This document shows, in pieces, positions 1-8,031 of a stretch of DNA of 22,724 nt. The first letter of the stretch is position 1. Every line of letters begins with the position of its first letter. A program made the position numbers and the translations under genes. This DNA is from Firmicutes bacterium UBA995 (GTDB lineage: Bacteria > Bacillota > Sulfobacillia > UBA995). The notes under the pieces are model-generated. The model worked only from the letters and a program-made list of their open reading frames with translations, ran no database searches and was not told where the DNA came from. Location: NCBI GenBank assembly GCA_002291985.1, contig DBBB01000162.1, forward strand, positions 1-22,724, written 5' to 3'.

Positions 1-2480
1 GGGTCGTTCATGGCAGCCTCATCGGGAGCGATATGCCACCACGTGCGCGATGACCCGTCGGGTCGCGTCAGGCGGAGGACGAACGTGCCCCGCCGGCAGC
101 CCTCCGCCAGCGTATCCAGGATCGCCTGGGCCTTGAGCATCTTCGGCAGGTGAGGGAGCTGCGCGAACGCCCCGGCCAGGTCTTTCACGCGGCGGCTCGT
201 TTCCCCCGCCCGCCACAGGTTGTACGGGCCGTCGGGCAATAGCGCCTCCGCCGTGATCGCCGAATCCTGAACCCGCGAGCGGAGGTCTTCCTTGATGAGA
301 CGGAAGTGCGGCTCGTCGGTCACGCCGATCTTGAAGGCCTGCGCCTCATTCTTGTCGGACACCGTCACCACGATGCAATATGCTTGTTTGATGGCATCGG
401 GGACGCGCCCTCTGGCCCGATCGATGTTGATGGCCAGCGTCTGCCAGCGCACCGGGTCGATGTTGCCGCCCTTTTCGTGCTCCTTCTCGTGCTCCTTCAG
501 GTCGGCGCGCACCTGCTCCCAGGCGAGGTAGTCGCGGACCCGGGCGGAGGCGACGTCCAGGCCATCCCGGGAAGGGGTGAGCAGGAGCACCGCATTTCGG
601 TATACCCGGGGCTTGTCCGGCCCGGTGGTCTCATCCAGGTAGCGCTCCGCCTCCGCACTTGGCTTGCCCGAAGCCGAAGCCGCACCCGGTCCCAGCACGG
701 CGTAGTGAAACTGGCCGTCGTCCTCGATGTCCCGCGGGCGCGGGGGCAGGGTATGCACGCGCACCCCGGCGGCGGACGCCCCCGCCGTCAGCGACTTCGC
801 CTTGCCGATCTCGTCCAGCAGGCGGGCGCGCACGATGTCGTCGGACACCCGTCCCGCCGCCACCGCGTGCATCTGCGTGAGATTAGGGCGGTTGCCCAGC
901 CGCCAGGCGCCGGGCAACTGGTTTTCCGTCCCGGCCGTATACCGGTCGTCAAGCCAGAAGCTCTCCTGGGACCAGCGGATGAGCCCCTTCTCCAGTTCGA
1001 TGCGGTCGGGACGGGTGGCGCCCAGCAGCACCAGGAGGTCGCGCGACCGGGCGCTCTGGCCGATGGGCTGAGAATGGAGGAAAGTACCGACCACTGCCTG
1101 CTCCACTTCCCGGAACGGCAGTCCCACCGAGTGGCGCTGGATCTCGCGAGCCCTCTCCAGCTCGCTTTCGATTATGCCCGTCCAGGCCTGCTTGCGGCCT
1201 TCGTATTCCTCGGTATCGGCCACGATGACGAGTTCCCGCATGGCTTCAGACAGGTCCTCTCGCCCGGGCGCGTTCAGCAGGATCCCGGGCCCCACCAGCG
1301 GCGCCGTATCCCATTTCTCGGCCTCGCGAAGGGCCAGGGCGAAGGTACGCAGGATGCCACGGGCTTTCTGGAAGCGGTTGAGCTGGGTCCATTTTGTGTA
1401 GAAGACTTCCGTCAGGTCCGGGTGGAAGGGGTAGCTCCTGAGGTACCGGTCCTCCGCCTCCGCTCCCTGCTTCCGGGTTTGCTCGTCGAGGTCGAACACC
1501 CCCGCCAGCGCCGCCTGGACGTGCGGCCGGAAGGCAGCGTGGTCCTTGATGGATTCGGGCGTGAAGAAGCGCCGCCGCAAGAGTTCGGCCACGTCCTCCT
1601 TGACGACGGGCTCCACCGCTTCTTCCCGTTGCCGCTGGAAGATGTCGTACAGGTCACCCTGGAGCCTCCGCCCGAAGGCGTCGCTCTTCGCCGGCTCGCT
1701 CGCCAGCAGCGAGGCGACTATGCAGCAACGGTCCACCTTGGTGGCGGACTGGGTCAGGTACTGGAAGAAGTTGACCAGCCGGTCTTGCCACCGGGGGTCG
1801 GCGGCCGCCTTCTCGCGGGCATACATCAGTACCTCGTCGATCAGGATGAGGACGCTCAAGCCCTCGCGAGCCGGGAGTTCCAGCAAGGCCGTCAGCAAGT
1901 TCTCGGCCGGCGCGCTTTCCCGCTCCTCCGCCTGGCCGTCGGCGTGCAGGAGCATGAGCCCCTCGTCGCCGGCGATCTGGTAGGCCAGCACGCTCCAGGG
2001 ATGTTTGAGGGTGCGGACTTGCCCGTCCGGCGCTCGCACTTCTTTCATGCCCTTCTCGACGTCCAGCTTGTCGAAGCACAATCCGGCCACGCGCGCCCTG
2101 GGCGGGGCCTGTCCGATGGCCTGGACGAACTCCGCCACGGCAGGCAGTTGCGGAAGGCTGTCCGGGTCGGTCACCAGATGGGCGAGGGCGATCAGGGTAT
2201 GGGTCTTGCCCCCGCCGTAAGTCAGCTCGAGCTGGCGAACCGCCTTGTCGTTCTTCCCCGCCAGGCGGAGCACCACGTCGCGCACCAGCCGGCGCAGGTT
2301 ATAGGTCGGTAGGGTGAGGGCGAAGAACTTCGCCGGGTCCTCGTAAATCGGCCGCTTGCCGCTACGCATGATGACCTCATACAGGTCGGCGGCGAACATG
2401 TGCAGCGGGAGTTCCCCGGTGCGCAGTTCATCGCGCAGCGCCACGACCTGATGCCAGGGCTTCCAGGGCAGTTTCGCCAT
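1..2480 (-). CDS. DUF499 AAA+-like ATPase, 3' end beyond window
   Basis: The reading frame is open from an ATG at 2480 to the left edge (826 codons seen, no stop), so the C-terminus is missing. The protein starts MAKLPWKPWHQVVALRDELR and has a P-loop YGGGKTHT at residues 88-95 and a Walker B strand LILIDEV at about 211-217. This glycine-rich P-loop after an N-terminal helical region is typical of DUF499 (predicted AAA+ ATPases, usually about 900-1100 residues). Members are found beside DUF1156 methylases and SNF2 helicases in defence islands; the biochemical role is not established. The start lies 1 nt after the stop of the PIN-like toxin gene, with an AGGAAG-type ribosome site inside the toxin's 3' end, so the two are co-translated. 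A long plus-strand frame at 306-2312 is its antisense shadow. Family assignment is confident; function as an NTP-driven defence component is inference from the neighbours. Confidence 0.88.
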   Translation of the reverse strand, partial: MAKLPWKPWHQVVALRDELRTGELPLHMFAADLYEVIMRSGKRPIYEDPAKFFALTLPTYNLRRLVRDVVLRLAGKNDKAVRQLELTYGGGKTHTLIALAHLVTDPDSLPQLPAVAEFVQAIGQAPPRARVAGLCFDKLDVEKGMKEVRAPDGQVRTLKHPWSVLAYQIAGDEGLMLLHADGQAEERESAPAENLLTALLELPAREGLSVLILIDEVLMYAREKAAADPRWQDRLVNFFQYLTQSATKVDRCCIVASLLASEPAKSDAFGRRLQGDLYDIFQRQREEAVEPVVKEDVAELLRRRFFTPESIKDHAAFRPHVQAALAGVFDLDEQTRKQGAEAEDRYLRSYPFHPDLTEVFYTKWTQLNRFQKARGILRTFALALREAEKWDTAPLVGPGILLNAPGREDLSEAMRELVIVADTEEYEGRKQAWTGIIESELERAREIQRHSVGLPFREVEQAVVGTFLHSQPIGQSARSRDLLVLLGATRPDRIELEKGLIRWSQESFWLDDRYTAGTENQLPGAWRLGNRPNLTQMHAVAAGRVSDDIVRARLLDEIGKAKSLTAGASAAGVRVHTLPPRPRDIEDDGQFHYAVLGPGAASASGKPSAEAERYLDETTGPDKPRVYRNAVLLLTPSRDGLDVASARVRDYLAWEQVRADLKEHEKEHEKGGNIDPVRWQTLAINIDRARGRVPDAIKQAYCIVVTVSDKNEAQAFKIGVTDEPHFRLIKEDLRSRVQDSAITAEALLPDGPYNLWRAGETSRRVKDLAGAFAQLPHLPKMLKAQAILDTLAEGCRRGTFVLRLTRPDGSSRTWWHIAPDEAAMND

Positions 2481-2481
2481 G

Positions 2482-2856
2482 TCAGTATCTTCCTTTACCT
2501 CTTGATGGCAGGAGCCGAGTGCGAGTCCGGCCCTCTTCGACTACCGTAAAGGAGCCCGTCCAATCTGTTCGACTCTCCAGAACGCGCACAACGTGCGTGG
2601 CGATTGCCTCCGGGCTCGACATGGATAGGCGAAGCAGAATCACGCCGCAGCTTGCCGGCAGGCCCCACCGAAACGCGAGCGTCCCAAAGTCCTTGTCGCA
2701 CGTGACTACCAGCCGGCCTTCAGCCTGAGCAAGACGAAGAATCTCGTCGTCTGACGCACCCGGGTAGTCGGTACGAGCCCAAAACACATCATGGCCACAC
2801 TTCCGCAGGGCCGTGACCGCAGGTCCAGGCAAATTCTCATTCGCCACGATTCTCAT
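2482..2856 (-). CDS. DUF5615 PIN-like toxin-type protein
   Basis: This 124-residue protein begins MRIVANENLP, the standard N-terminus of DUF5615 (Mut7-C/PIN-like) proteins. Acidic residues expected in a PIN-like metal site are present: E7 in the NEN motif, D36/D37/E38 in SDDEI, and D54/D56 in TCDKDFG. Members of this family are usually paired with DUF433 proteins and are predicted RNases of type II toxin-antitoxin modules. The gene follows the DUF433 gene after 3 nt and is followed by the DUF499 ATPase after 1 nt, so it is embedded in the defence operon rather than standing alone. Toxicity and RNase activity are inferred from the family, not shown here. The base composition of this pair looks less GC-rich than the flanking large genes, which suggests separate acquisition. 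Confidence 0.88.
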   Translation of the reverse strand: MRIVANENLPGPAVTALRKCGHDVFWARTDYPGASDDEILRLAQAEGRLVVTCDKDFGTLAFRWGLPASCGVILLRLSMSSPEAIATHVVRVLESRTDWTGSFTVVEEGRTRTRLLPSRGKGRY

Positions 2857-2859
2857 GAT

Positions 2860-3090
2860 TTACACGGTCAGCGGATAGACTCTTTCCGACTTCAACATCT
2901 CACTTGCATAGTGCAGACAGGCCAGGATATCCTCGCGCGCAATGCCTGGGTAGCTATCGAGAATCTGTTCCTCCGTCCACCCCTGCGCCAAGAGTTCAAC
3001 GAGGAACTCCACCGCCAGCCGCGTCCCCCTGATGACCGGCTTCCCGACGAGGATCTCCGGGTCGACGACAATCCGGTCCTGCCAATTCAT
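2860..3090 (-). CDS. DUF433 antitoxin-type protein
   Basis: This 76-residue protein has the DUF433 signature: DPEILVGKPVIRGTRL near the N-terminus, a helix-turn-helix-like middle (LLAQGWTEEQILDSYPG) and the terminal D-I-LACLHYA helix. DUF433 proteins are the usual partners of DUF5615 PIN-like proteins and are thought to act as DNA-binding antitoxins. An ATG at 3090 has a GGGAGG ribosome site 7 nt upstream. The gene comes 81 nt after the methyltransferase stop, the widest gap in the operon, and I see no clear promoter in that gap. It precedes the toxin by 3 nt, the normal antitoxin-first order. Confidence 0.88.
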   Translation of the reverse strand: MNWQDRIVVDPEILVGKPVIRGTRLAVEFLVELLAQGWTEEQILDSYPGIAREDILACLHYASEMLKSERVYPLTV

Positions 3091-3171
3091 GGTCGGCCTC
3101 CCTTCCTTTGAAACGGCACTTTCCAGGATTTCTGCAAACGTCCACCCGCCGGCCAGCCTCGCTTCATGCGC

Positions 3172-6100
3172 TCATCTCCCTTCGTGGCCAGAAGCTCCCG
3201 AGTCCTGGTCGCTGAAGGCTACCTGGATACTTGTCCTTGTCCCCTGCACAGCTTGCACATGGTTGCTCATCGACTCGAGCAGCGTTCGTTCGTCACTGCC
3301 CCTGGGCGACAGCTCGATCAGCGACTGCAGCAGCCGCTTGAACAGCTCCTGGCGGCGCAGGGCGTGTTCATCCAAATATTCATCCACCTTCGACACGTCA
3401 CCTGCCCGCCAGAGGTGCATCAGGCGATGAATGCGGTCGATGAGGGGCACCGGCTGGCCACCGGGGGCCTCGTAGCCCATGCTCTTCTGCTTGCGCTGAG
3501 CCCAGGTCTTGAGTCTCACCTTGCTGCCCGAGCCGGCGTCGCCCTCGGGTTCATCCTCGGCGTCGGGGTCGGCTTCCGCTCCTTCGCCTTCATCTTCTTC
3601 GCCCTGGTTTCCCCCGCTGCCGCCGGTGCGCACGAGAATGTCCCAGGTGCGCTCCAGCCCGTGATCGGACAGGCCGCAGGCGGTGGCGTATAGGATGCAC
3701 GCGCCAGCAGGCGCCTCTTTCAGGCCGAAGTCATGGCGGTGGAGCAGGTAATAGGCGGTTGGGCCATCCATGCGGTCGGCGGCAGCGCCATCAGCGGCGG
3801 CGCCATCGCCGGTCAGCACCCGGCCAACCACGAAGTCCACCACCATCCGGCGGACGTGGGAGAGGAACTCGCCGACCTCCAGGGTCTTACCCGGCTCGTT
3901 GGCCTTCTTGACCACGGGGTGCTTGCTGTAAGCTTCGAGTGCGGGACCGGTAGCCGCCCAGACGAAGTCCGGCCCGCGAATCCCCGCGTCCCAGAACTCG
4001 CGCAGCTTCTCGCGGATGTTGCCCCGCATCTCCGCCAGGACCTGGTTGTCCCAGCCCGGGCGAGCCGTCGCGGGACGTTTCTTGCAGACGAGCCAGACGG
4101 AGGAGGCAAGGGCGGAGGATGCCTTCGCGCGCATTCGGGTAGTCCTCTCGGTCTGGATGGGCCAGCTACCGTCCACCACGAAACCGGACCGGATGAGCGC
4201 CGACACCAGCGCCTCCCAGGCGGCCGACTGCTTGTTGGCGAATACGACGACGAGCCGGCCGTCGGGTTTGAGTGCGCTTCCGCACGCCAGAAACGCCCGT
4301 GCCATGCCGTCCTCGTAGACGGCCTTCGATCTGGTCTTGTCACCGCCGTGGCGGCCGGCATCATCAACCAGCTCGCCATCATTCACTTGCTGGTCCCACT
4401 TTGGGGAAAGGGGTTCACGAAACGGTGGATGCAGTTGCGGCGACCACCCTTGCAGTGTTCGACGAAGCCAGACATGGAAGAAATCCATCACCACCGAGTA
4501 CCCGATGGCGTCGTAGTACGGCGGGTCGGTGACCACCGCGTCATACTCGCCCGAGTCAATCTGGACGGCCGAAGCATTGGCTGCCAGCGGCCTCTCCGCG
4601 CCTGCCCCGACAAGGAGGGCGTGATCGATGAAGCGCGCCACCCAGTCGAGCTGGGCGGCATAGGCGCCGCCCACGTTGTTGATGACCGCAAGCTCTGCGA
4701 AGTCCCACGTGACCGGCAAGGCGAAACGCGTGAACGTGTTTCCCATCAACTGCCCTGAGACAACCCATCTGCAGACCATGGAGTTGTAGTCGGCGACCTT
4801 GTCGTTCTGGATGGCCAGATACGCTGTGACGGCCTCGATCCACTCCGATGGGTATGACCGCTGCGCCAGTTCATCGCTCGCCGAGCGCGTCCACCTCACG
4901 AAGGTCCCCAGCGCCAGGAGCTGGCGTGGCGTGAAGAGCTTGTGCCACTGGTCGATGCCGTATGGCACGCACCATGTATCACGCTTTGCGTTCTCAGTTA
5001 TCGGCTCCTCCGGCAACCCGAACGGGATCTGGGCAAACATGTTGGGGATAGCCTTCTCCGCCTCGATGGCTGCCTCGATTTCGTGCACGGTGGGCAAGCG
5101 GTACTCCTTGCCACCCGGCCCGTCCACCACCACGGCGGTGGCGACCGCGTCCAGCCGGCCGGCCCGGCCTTCCAGGCGGATATCTTCCATGGTCATGATG
5201 GCATGGCAGCAGGGACATCTAGCCCCCGCCCGGCTCATGGTGCCGGCGCCGATGCGCTTGTCATGCTCGCGCCTCTGGGCCGCATTGCCGCCTTGCACGG
5301 GCACGCCGGTCTCGATGCCGAAGTCCACGCCGGTCTTCTCGGCGTTCGGCGCCATCGTCAACAACACCCGCTTGTCCGCCTTCTTGCACAGCCAGCGGGT
5401 CTTGAGCAACGGCACCGTCGCCCGGCAGTTCTTGCAGGTCACCGTGCGCGCCCACAGGTAAGCTACCGTGGGTTTGGCTACCCAGCGCGGATTGCGCGGG
5501 TCGGCGAGGTACTGCGCATTGAACTCCGCGTTGAGCGCCGCAACGTCCGGCAGGCCGTCTTCTTTGAGGGGCACGAGCCGCCTGGGCTGTCTCTCGAAGG
5601 CTCTGCCCGGCGCCGGCGGCTCGAAGTCCCCGTAGGTCGGGTAGTACTTCGCCAGGTCGGGTCGTGCCCGGTCCAGCACCCACTTGCCCCAGGCGCGGAC
5701 GTGCCAGGCGAGGTCCGCCCCGGGAGCAGCCCCGGAGTCGGAAGGGTTGCTCGTGAACCAGCGCTCTTGGCCGTGCGCTGCCTGCTTTCCCGTCCGGCTG
5801 GCTAGACTCCGCAGGCAGTCCTCGCCGATAGGTTGCCCGCCGGCCGCGCCGGCAGGCGGGTGGGCCTGGTAGAAAGCCTCCATGAACTCCTCGTCTTCGA
5901 GGATGAAGTCGGGCAGGGGACGCGTCTTGCCGGCCAGCCGCTGCGGGTACTCCAGCGTGCACTTGAGGATGAACCAGGCGACGGGGTTGATGTCGATGGC
6001 CGTGACCTCGCACCCGAGGCGCATGGCTTCGAGGGGGATGGCGCCGCCCCCCGCGAAGGGATCGAGCACGCGCGGCGCCCTTCCCCCATACGCCTTGCGG

Positions 6101-6459
6101 ATCTCCTGGCGGAACCACTCGAGGTCCGGGCTATCCTCGCGGCCCCAGTGAAGGATACCGCCTTCGGTGACCTCTCGCTCGCGCTCGACCACCTTGCCGC
6201 CGGGCAGCTTCTTGCGCTCGATTTTCCTGACCACCCGGCCGCCGATCTTCTCGCAGAGCTTGCGGCGGGCCTCGGGCGTGCCCGGGTCGGGCAGCAGGGT
6301 GGAGATTAGCGCCGCCCGGCAGGCGGCCAGCGGGCGCCGGGCCGGCCAGATGTGCAGGGTGGAGATGTGCCCGTGCCGCACGTTCTTCTCGTGGACCGAG
6401 TCCAGCGAGGTCTGCTTCAGCGGGAACGCTCGTTCGATCAGGCGGGGTTTGTCGGTCAT
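3172..6459 (-). CDS. DUF1156 DNA methyltransferase with zinc ribbon
   Basis: This 1095-residue protein starts MTDKPRLIERAFPLKQ; the ATG at 6459 follows an AGGGGG ribosome site and gives the standard DUF1156 N-terminus (IERAFPLK, then HIWPARRPLAACRA). An in-frame extension to 6615 overlaps the upstream gene and is rejected. The SAM-binding motif I DPFAGGG lies at 133-139 and the catalytic motif IV DPPY at 645-648, the pattern of amino-methyltransferases that make N6-methyladenine or N4-methylcytosine. Between them two CxxC pairs (C342/C345 and C415/C418) form a likely zinc ribbon, as expected for this group (COG1743, from memory). Near the C-terminus there is a strongly acidic Gly/Glu/Asp low-complexity linker. 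It starts 7 nt after the stop of the ATPase gene. In BREX-like and helicase-methylase-ATPase systems such enzymes mark host DNA; the target sequence cannot be read from the gene. Confidence 0.93.
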   Translation of the reverse strand: MTDKPRLIERAFPLKQTSLDSVHEKNVRHGHISTLHIWPARRPLAACRAALISTLLPDPGTPEARRKLCEKIGGRVVRKIERKKLPGGKVVEREREVTEGGILHWGREDSPDLEWFRQEIRKAYGGRAPRVLDPFAGGGAIPLEAMRLGCEVTAIDINPVAWFILKCTLEYPQRLAGKTRPLPDFILEDEEFMEAFYQAHPPAGAAGGQPIGEDCLRSLASRTGKQAAHGQERWFTSNPSDSGAAPGADLAWHVRAWGKWVLDRARPDLAKYYPTYGDFEPPAPGRAFERQPRRLVPLKEDGLPDVAALNAEFNAQYLADPRNPRWVAKPTVAYLWARTVTCKNCRATVPLLKTRWLCKKADKRVLLTMAPNAEKTGVDFGIETGVPVQGGNAAQRREHDKRIGAGTMSRAGARCPCCHAIMTMEDIRLEGRAGRLDAVATAVVVDGPGGKEYRLPTVHEIEAAIEAEKAIPNMFAQIPFGLPEEPITENAKRDTWCVPYGIDQWHKLFTPRQLLALGTFVRWTRSASDELAQRSYPSEWIEAVTAYLAIQNDKVADYNSMVCRWVVSGQLMGNTFTRFALPVTWDFAELAVINNVGGAYAAQLDWVARFIDHALLVGAGAERPLAANASAVQIDSGEYDAVVTDPPYYDAIGYSVVMDFFHVWLRRTLQGWSPQLHPPFREPLSPKWDQQVNDGELVDDAGRHGGDKTRSKAVYEDGMARAFLACGSALKPDGRLVVVFANKQSAAWEALVSALIRSGFVVDGSWPIQTERTTRMRAKASSALASSVWLVCKKRPATARPGWDNQVLAEMRGNIREKLREFWDAGIRGPDFVWAATGPALEAYSKHPVVKKANEPGKTLEVGEFLSHVRRMVVDFVVGRVLTGDGAAADGAAADRMDGPTAYYLLHRHDFGLKEAPAGACILYATACGLSDHGLERTWDILVRTGGSGGNQGEEDEGEGAEADPDAEDEPEGDAGSGSKVRLKTWAQRKQKSMGYEAPGGQPVPLIDRIHRLMHLWRAGDVSKVDEYLDEHALRRQELFKRLLQSLIELSPRGSDERTLLESMSNHVQAVQGTRTSIQVAFSDQDSGASGHEGR

Positions 6460-6466
6460 CGTCCCC

Positions 6467-8029
6467 CTACCTCGTCCACAGAAATGATGAGAGGGGAATG
6501 GGAATGATACGGCGATCGTCGAGGGACACGCCGTCCTCCAGCGTGACCAGGAGGCCGAAAGGGGCATTATACACTGTCTTCTCGACAAAAGCGCGCAGCC
6601 CCCGGGTGTCCTCAAAGGGGTCGATTCGCCTGCGGTACTTGACCTCGATGGGGATGCGCCTGGTACCGACCGTCAAGATGAAGTCCACTTCGGGTTCGGA
6701 ACCCCGCTCGGGGAAGTGGGAGACATTCAGGCCGGGTATGGATGCAAGAAAGTACCCCAACATGCTCTCGGCCAACCGGCCGGCGATGTCGGACAGATGG
6801 GGGCTGATTGCCAGACCGGCCGGGTCGAGGGGCACGACCTCCTGCAGCCAGGCGGCGCGCAGCGTGTGATCGGAAAGGCATATCTTTGCCGGGGCCTTCT
6901 TGCGTTTCAGACGCAATTCCGTCGGCTCGATCATTCGCAGCAGCAAGGTCCCGTCGAGGAAGCGCATGTAGGTGAAGATCCGGTGCCATCCGATGTTGCC
7001 GGCGAGAGTCTGCTGGATTTCCGGCACGAAGACGGACTGCCCCGGGGCCTGCCCGGCATAGCGGCAGCACAGGCGGAAAACTTCCTCCAATAACCGTTCG
7101 TCGCGCCTTTGTCCTCGCGGTCCCATGCGGAGGTCATGCCGGATCGCCCGGCGGATGACGGTTTCATTGAGATGGGCCGCCAATTGGGCCCAGGGCTCAC
7201 CGTGCCTTTCGTGGGCGATGGGATAGCCGCCCCGATCGCAAAAGGCCCGGAAGCTCTGGTGGCGGATGTCACCCTGTTCTTCTCCCTTGCGGGCAGCTTC
7301 CCGCCAGAACTCGGGGGATGCCAGACCGTCGAAGCCGTCGTTGGCCCACTGCACGGGATGGGAAGCGCCGAAGCGTAACTCCGCGATTTCGCGCAGCAAA
7401 AGGGGACCCATTTCGATGCTCGTCACGCGACCCGCCATGCTGTCACGCCCTGCTTCAATGCGGAGGGATGAACTCCCAGTTATAAGGGCGCGAACGCCGT
7501 GGTTATCCACCAGGTTCTTGATCTGGGGCGCCCAGGCGTCGAGGTTTTGCACTTCGTCGAACAGCAGATAAGCGGGCCGTCTCTCGTTGGCCGCCCGGTT
7601 GAAGGTCTCGCCGAGGATGTGGTCCTCAAACCACCGGGCGACGGCAAGCACGGGTTCCTGGATTCTTCGCAGCGTGGGCAGTTCGTCGAAAGCTACGTAC
7701 AGAATTCGCTTGCCGGCAACGCCCTCATCGAGCAGAGCCCGAATCACCTGCTGGAGCAGGACCGTCTTGCCCACGCGCCTTGGCCCGCGGAGCATGACGG
7801 CGGAGGTCAGACCGTGCTTGAGCGACTCATACAGGCGCGGAAAGGGCCACCGGCGAAAGGGACGAAGGTGGACCATTTCGCGGTCGGCCCACCACGGATT
7901 GGTCGATCGCAGATTGCTGAAGAACTCTGCATGTTCGGCGGCCGCTTCGCTCCTTCGTCTCTGCCGGGGTTCGCCGGATTCAACATCGGGATAGAAGTCC
8001 AGATGCAACTGCCCTTCTCGTCTCTTCAT
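6467..8029 (-). CDS. AAA ATPase with C-terminal nuclease-like domain (DUF4143 type)
   Basis: This 520-residue protein has Walker A GPRRVGKT at 82-89, Walker B LLFDEVQ at 155-161 and a sensor-like TGSSS at 184-188. A helical/winged region follows, then a C-terminal segment with E446-V-D-F and I-E462-V-K-Y, which fits a degenerate PD-(D/E)xK fold. This layout is that of the AAA_14/DUF4143 family. These proteins are common as solitary, poorly characterised genes in prokaryotes and are not a standard part of helicase-methylase-ATPase cassettes. The ATG at 8029 has GAGGTG 5 nt upstream and lies 2 nt after the helicase stop; a longer frame to 8242 overlaps the helicase and is rejected. The spacing on both sides (2 and 7 nt) argues that it is a true operon member. 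Its role, perhaps an ATP-dependent effector or sensor, is inference. Confidence 0.9.
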   Translation of the reverse strand: MKRREGQLHLDFYPDVESGEPRQRRRSEAAAEHAEFFSNLRSTNPWWADREMVHLRPFRRWPFPRLYESLKHGLTSAVMLRGPRRVGKTVLLQQVIRALLDEGVAGKRILYVAFDELPTLRRIQEPVLAVARWFEDHILGETFNRAANERRPAYLLFDEVQNLDAWAPQIKNLVDNHGVRALITGSSSLRIEAGRDSMAGRVTSIEMGPLLLREIAELRFGASHPVQWANDGFDGLASPEFWREAARKGEEQGDIRHQSFRAFCDRGGYPIAHERHGEPWAQLAAHLNETVIRRAIRHDLRMGPRGQRRDERLLEEVFRLCCRYAGQAPGQSVFVPEIQQTLAGNIGWHRIFTYMRFLDGTLLLRMIEPTELRLKRKKAPAKICLSDHTLRAAWLQEVVPLDPAGLAISPHLSDIAGRLAESMLGYFLASIPGLNVSHFPERGSEPEVDFILTVGTRRIPIEVKYRRRIDPFEDTRGLRAFVEKTVYNAPFGLLVTLEDGVSLDDRRIIPIPLSSFLWTR

Positions 8030-8031
8030 CT

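Noticed and set aside
306..2312. Long plus-strand open frame of 668 codons
   Set aside because: It is codon-aligned antisense to the DUF499 gene, whose protein has recognisable motifs; the plus-strand product looks like no known family and is a GC-rich shadow.
3733..4758. Plus-strand frame of 341 codons (and neighbours at 4799-5805)
   Set aside because: Antisense to the DUF1156 methyltransferase; no domain-like pattern and no ribosome site.
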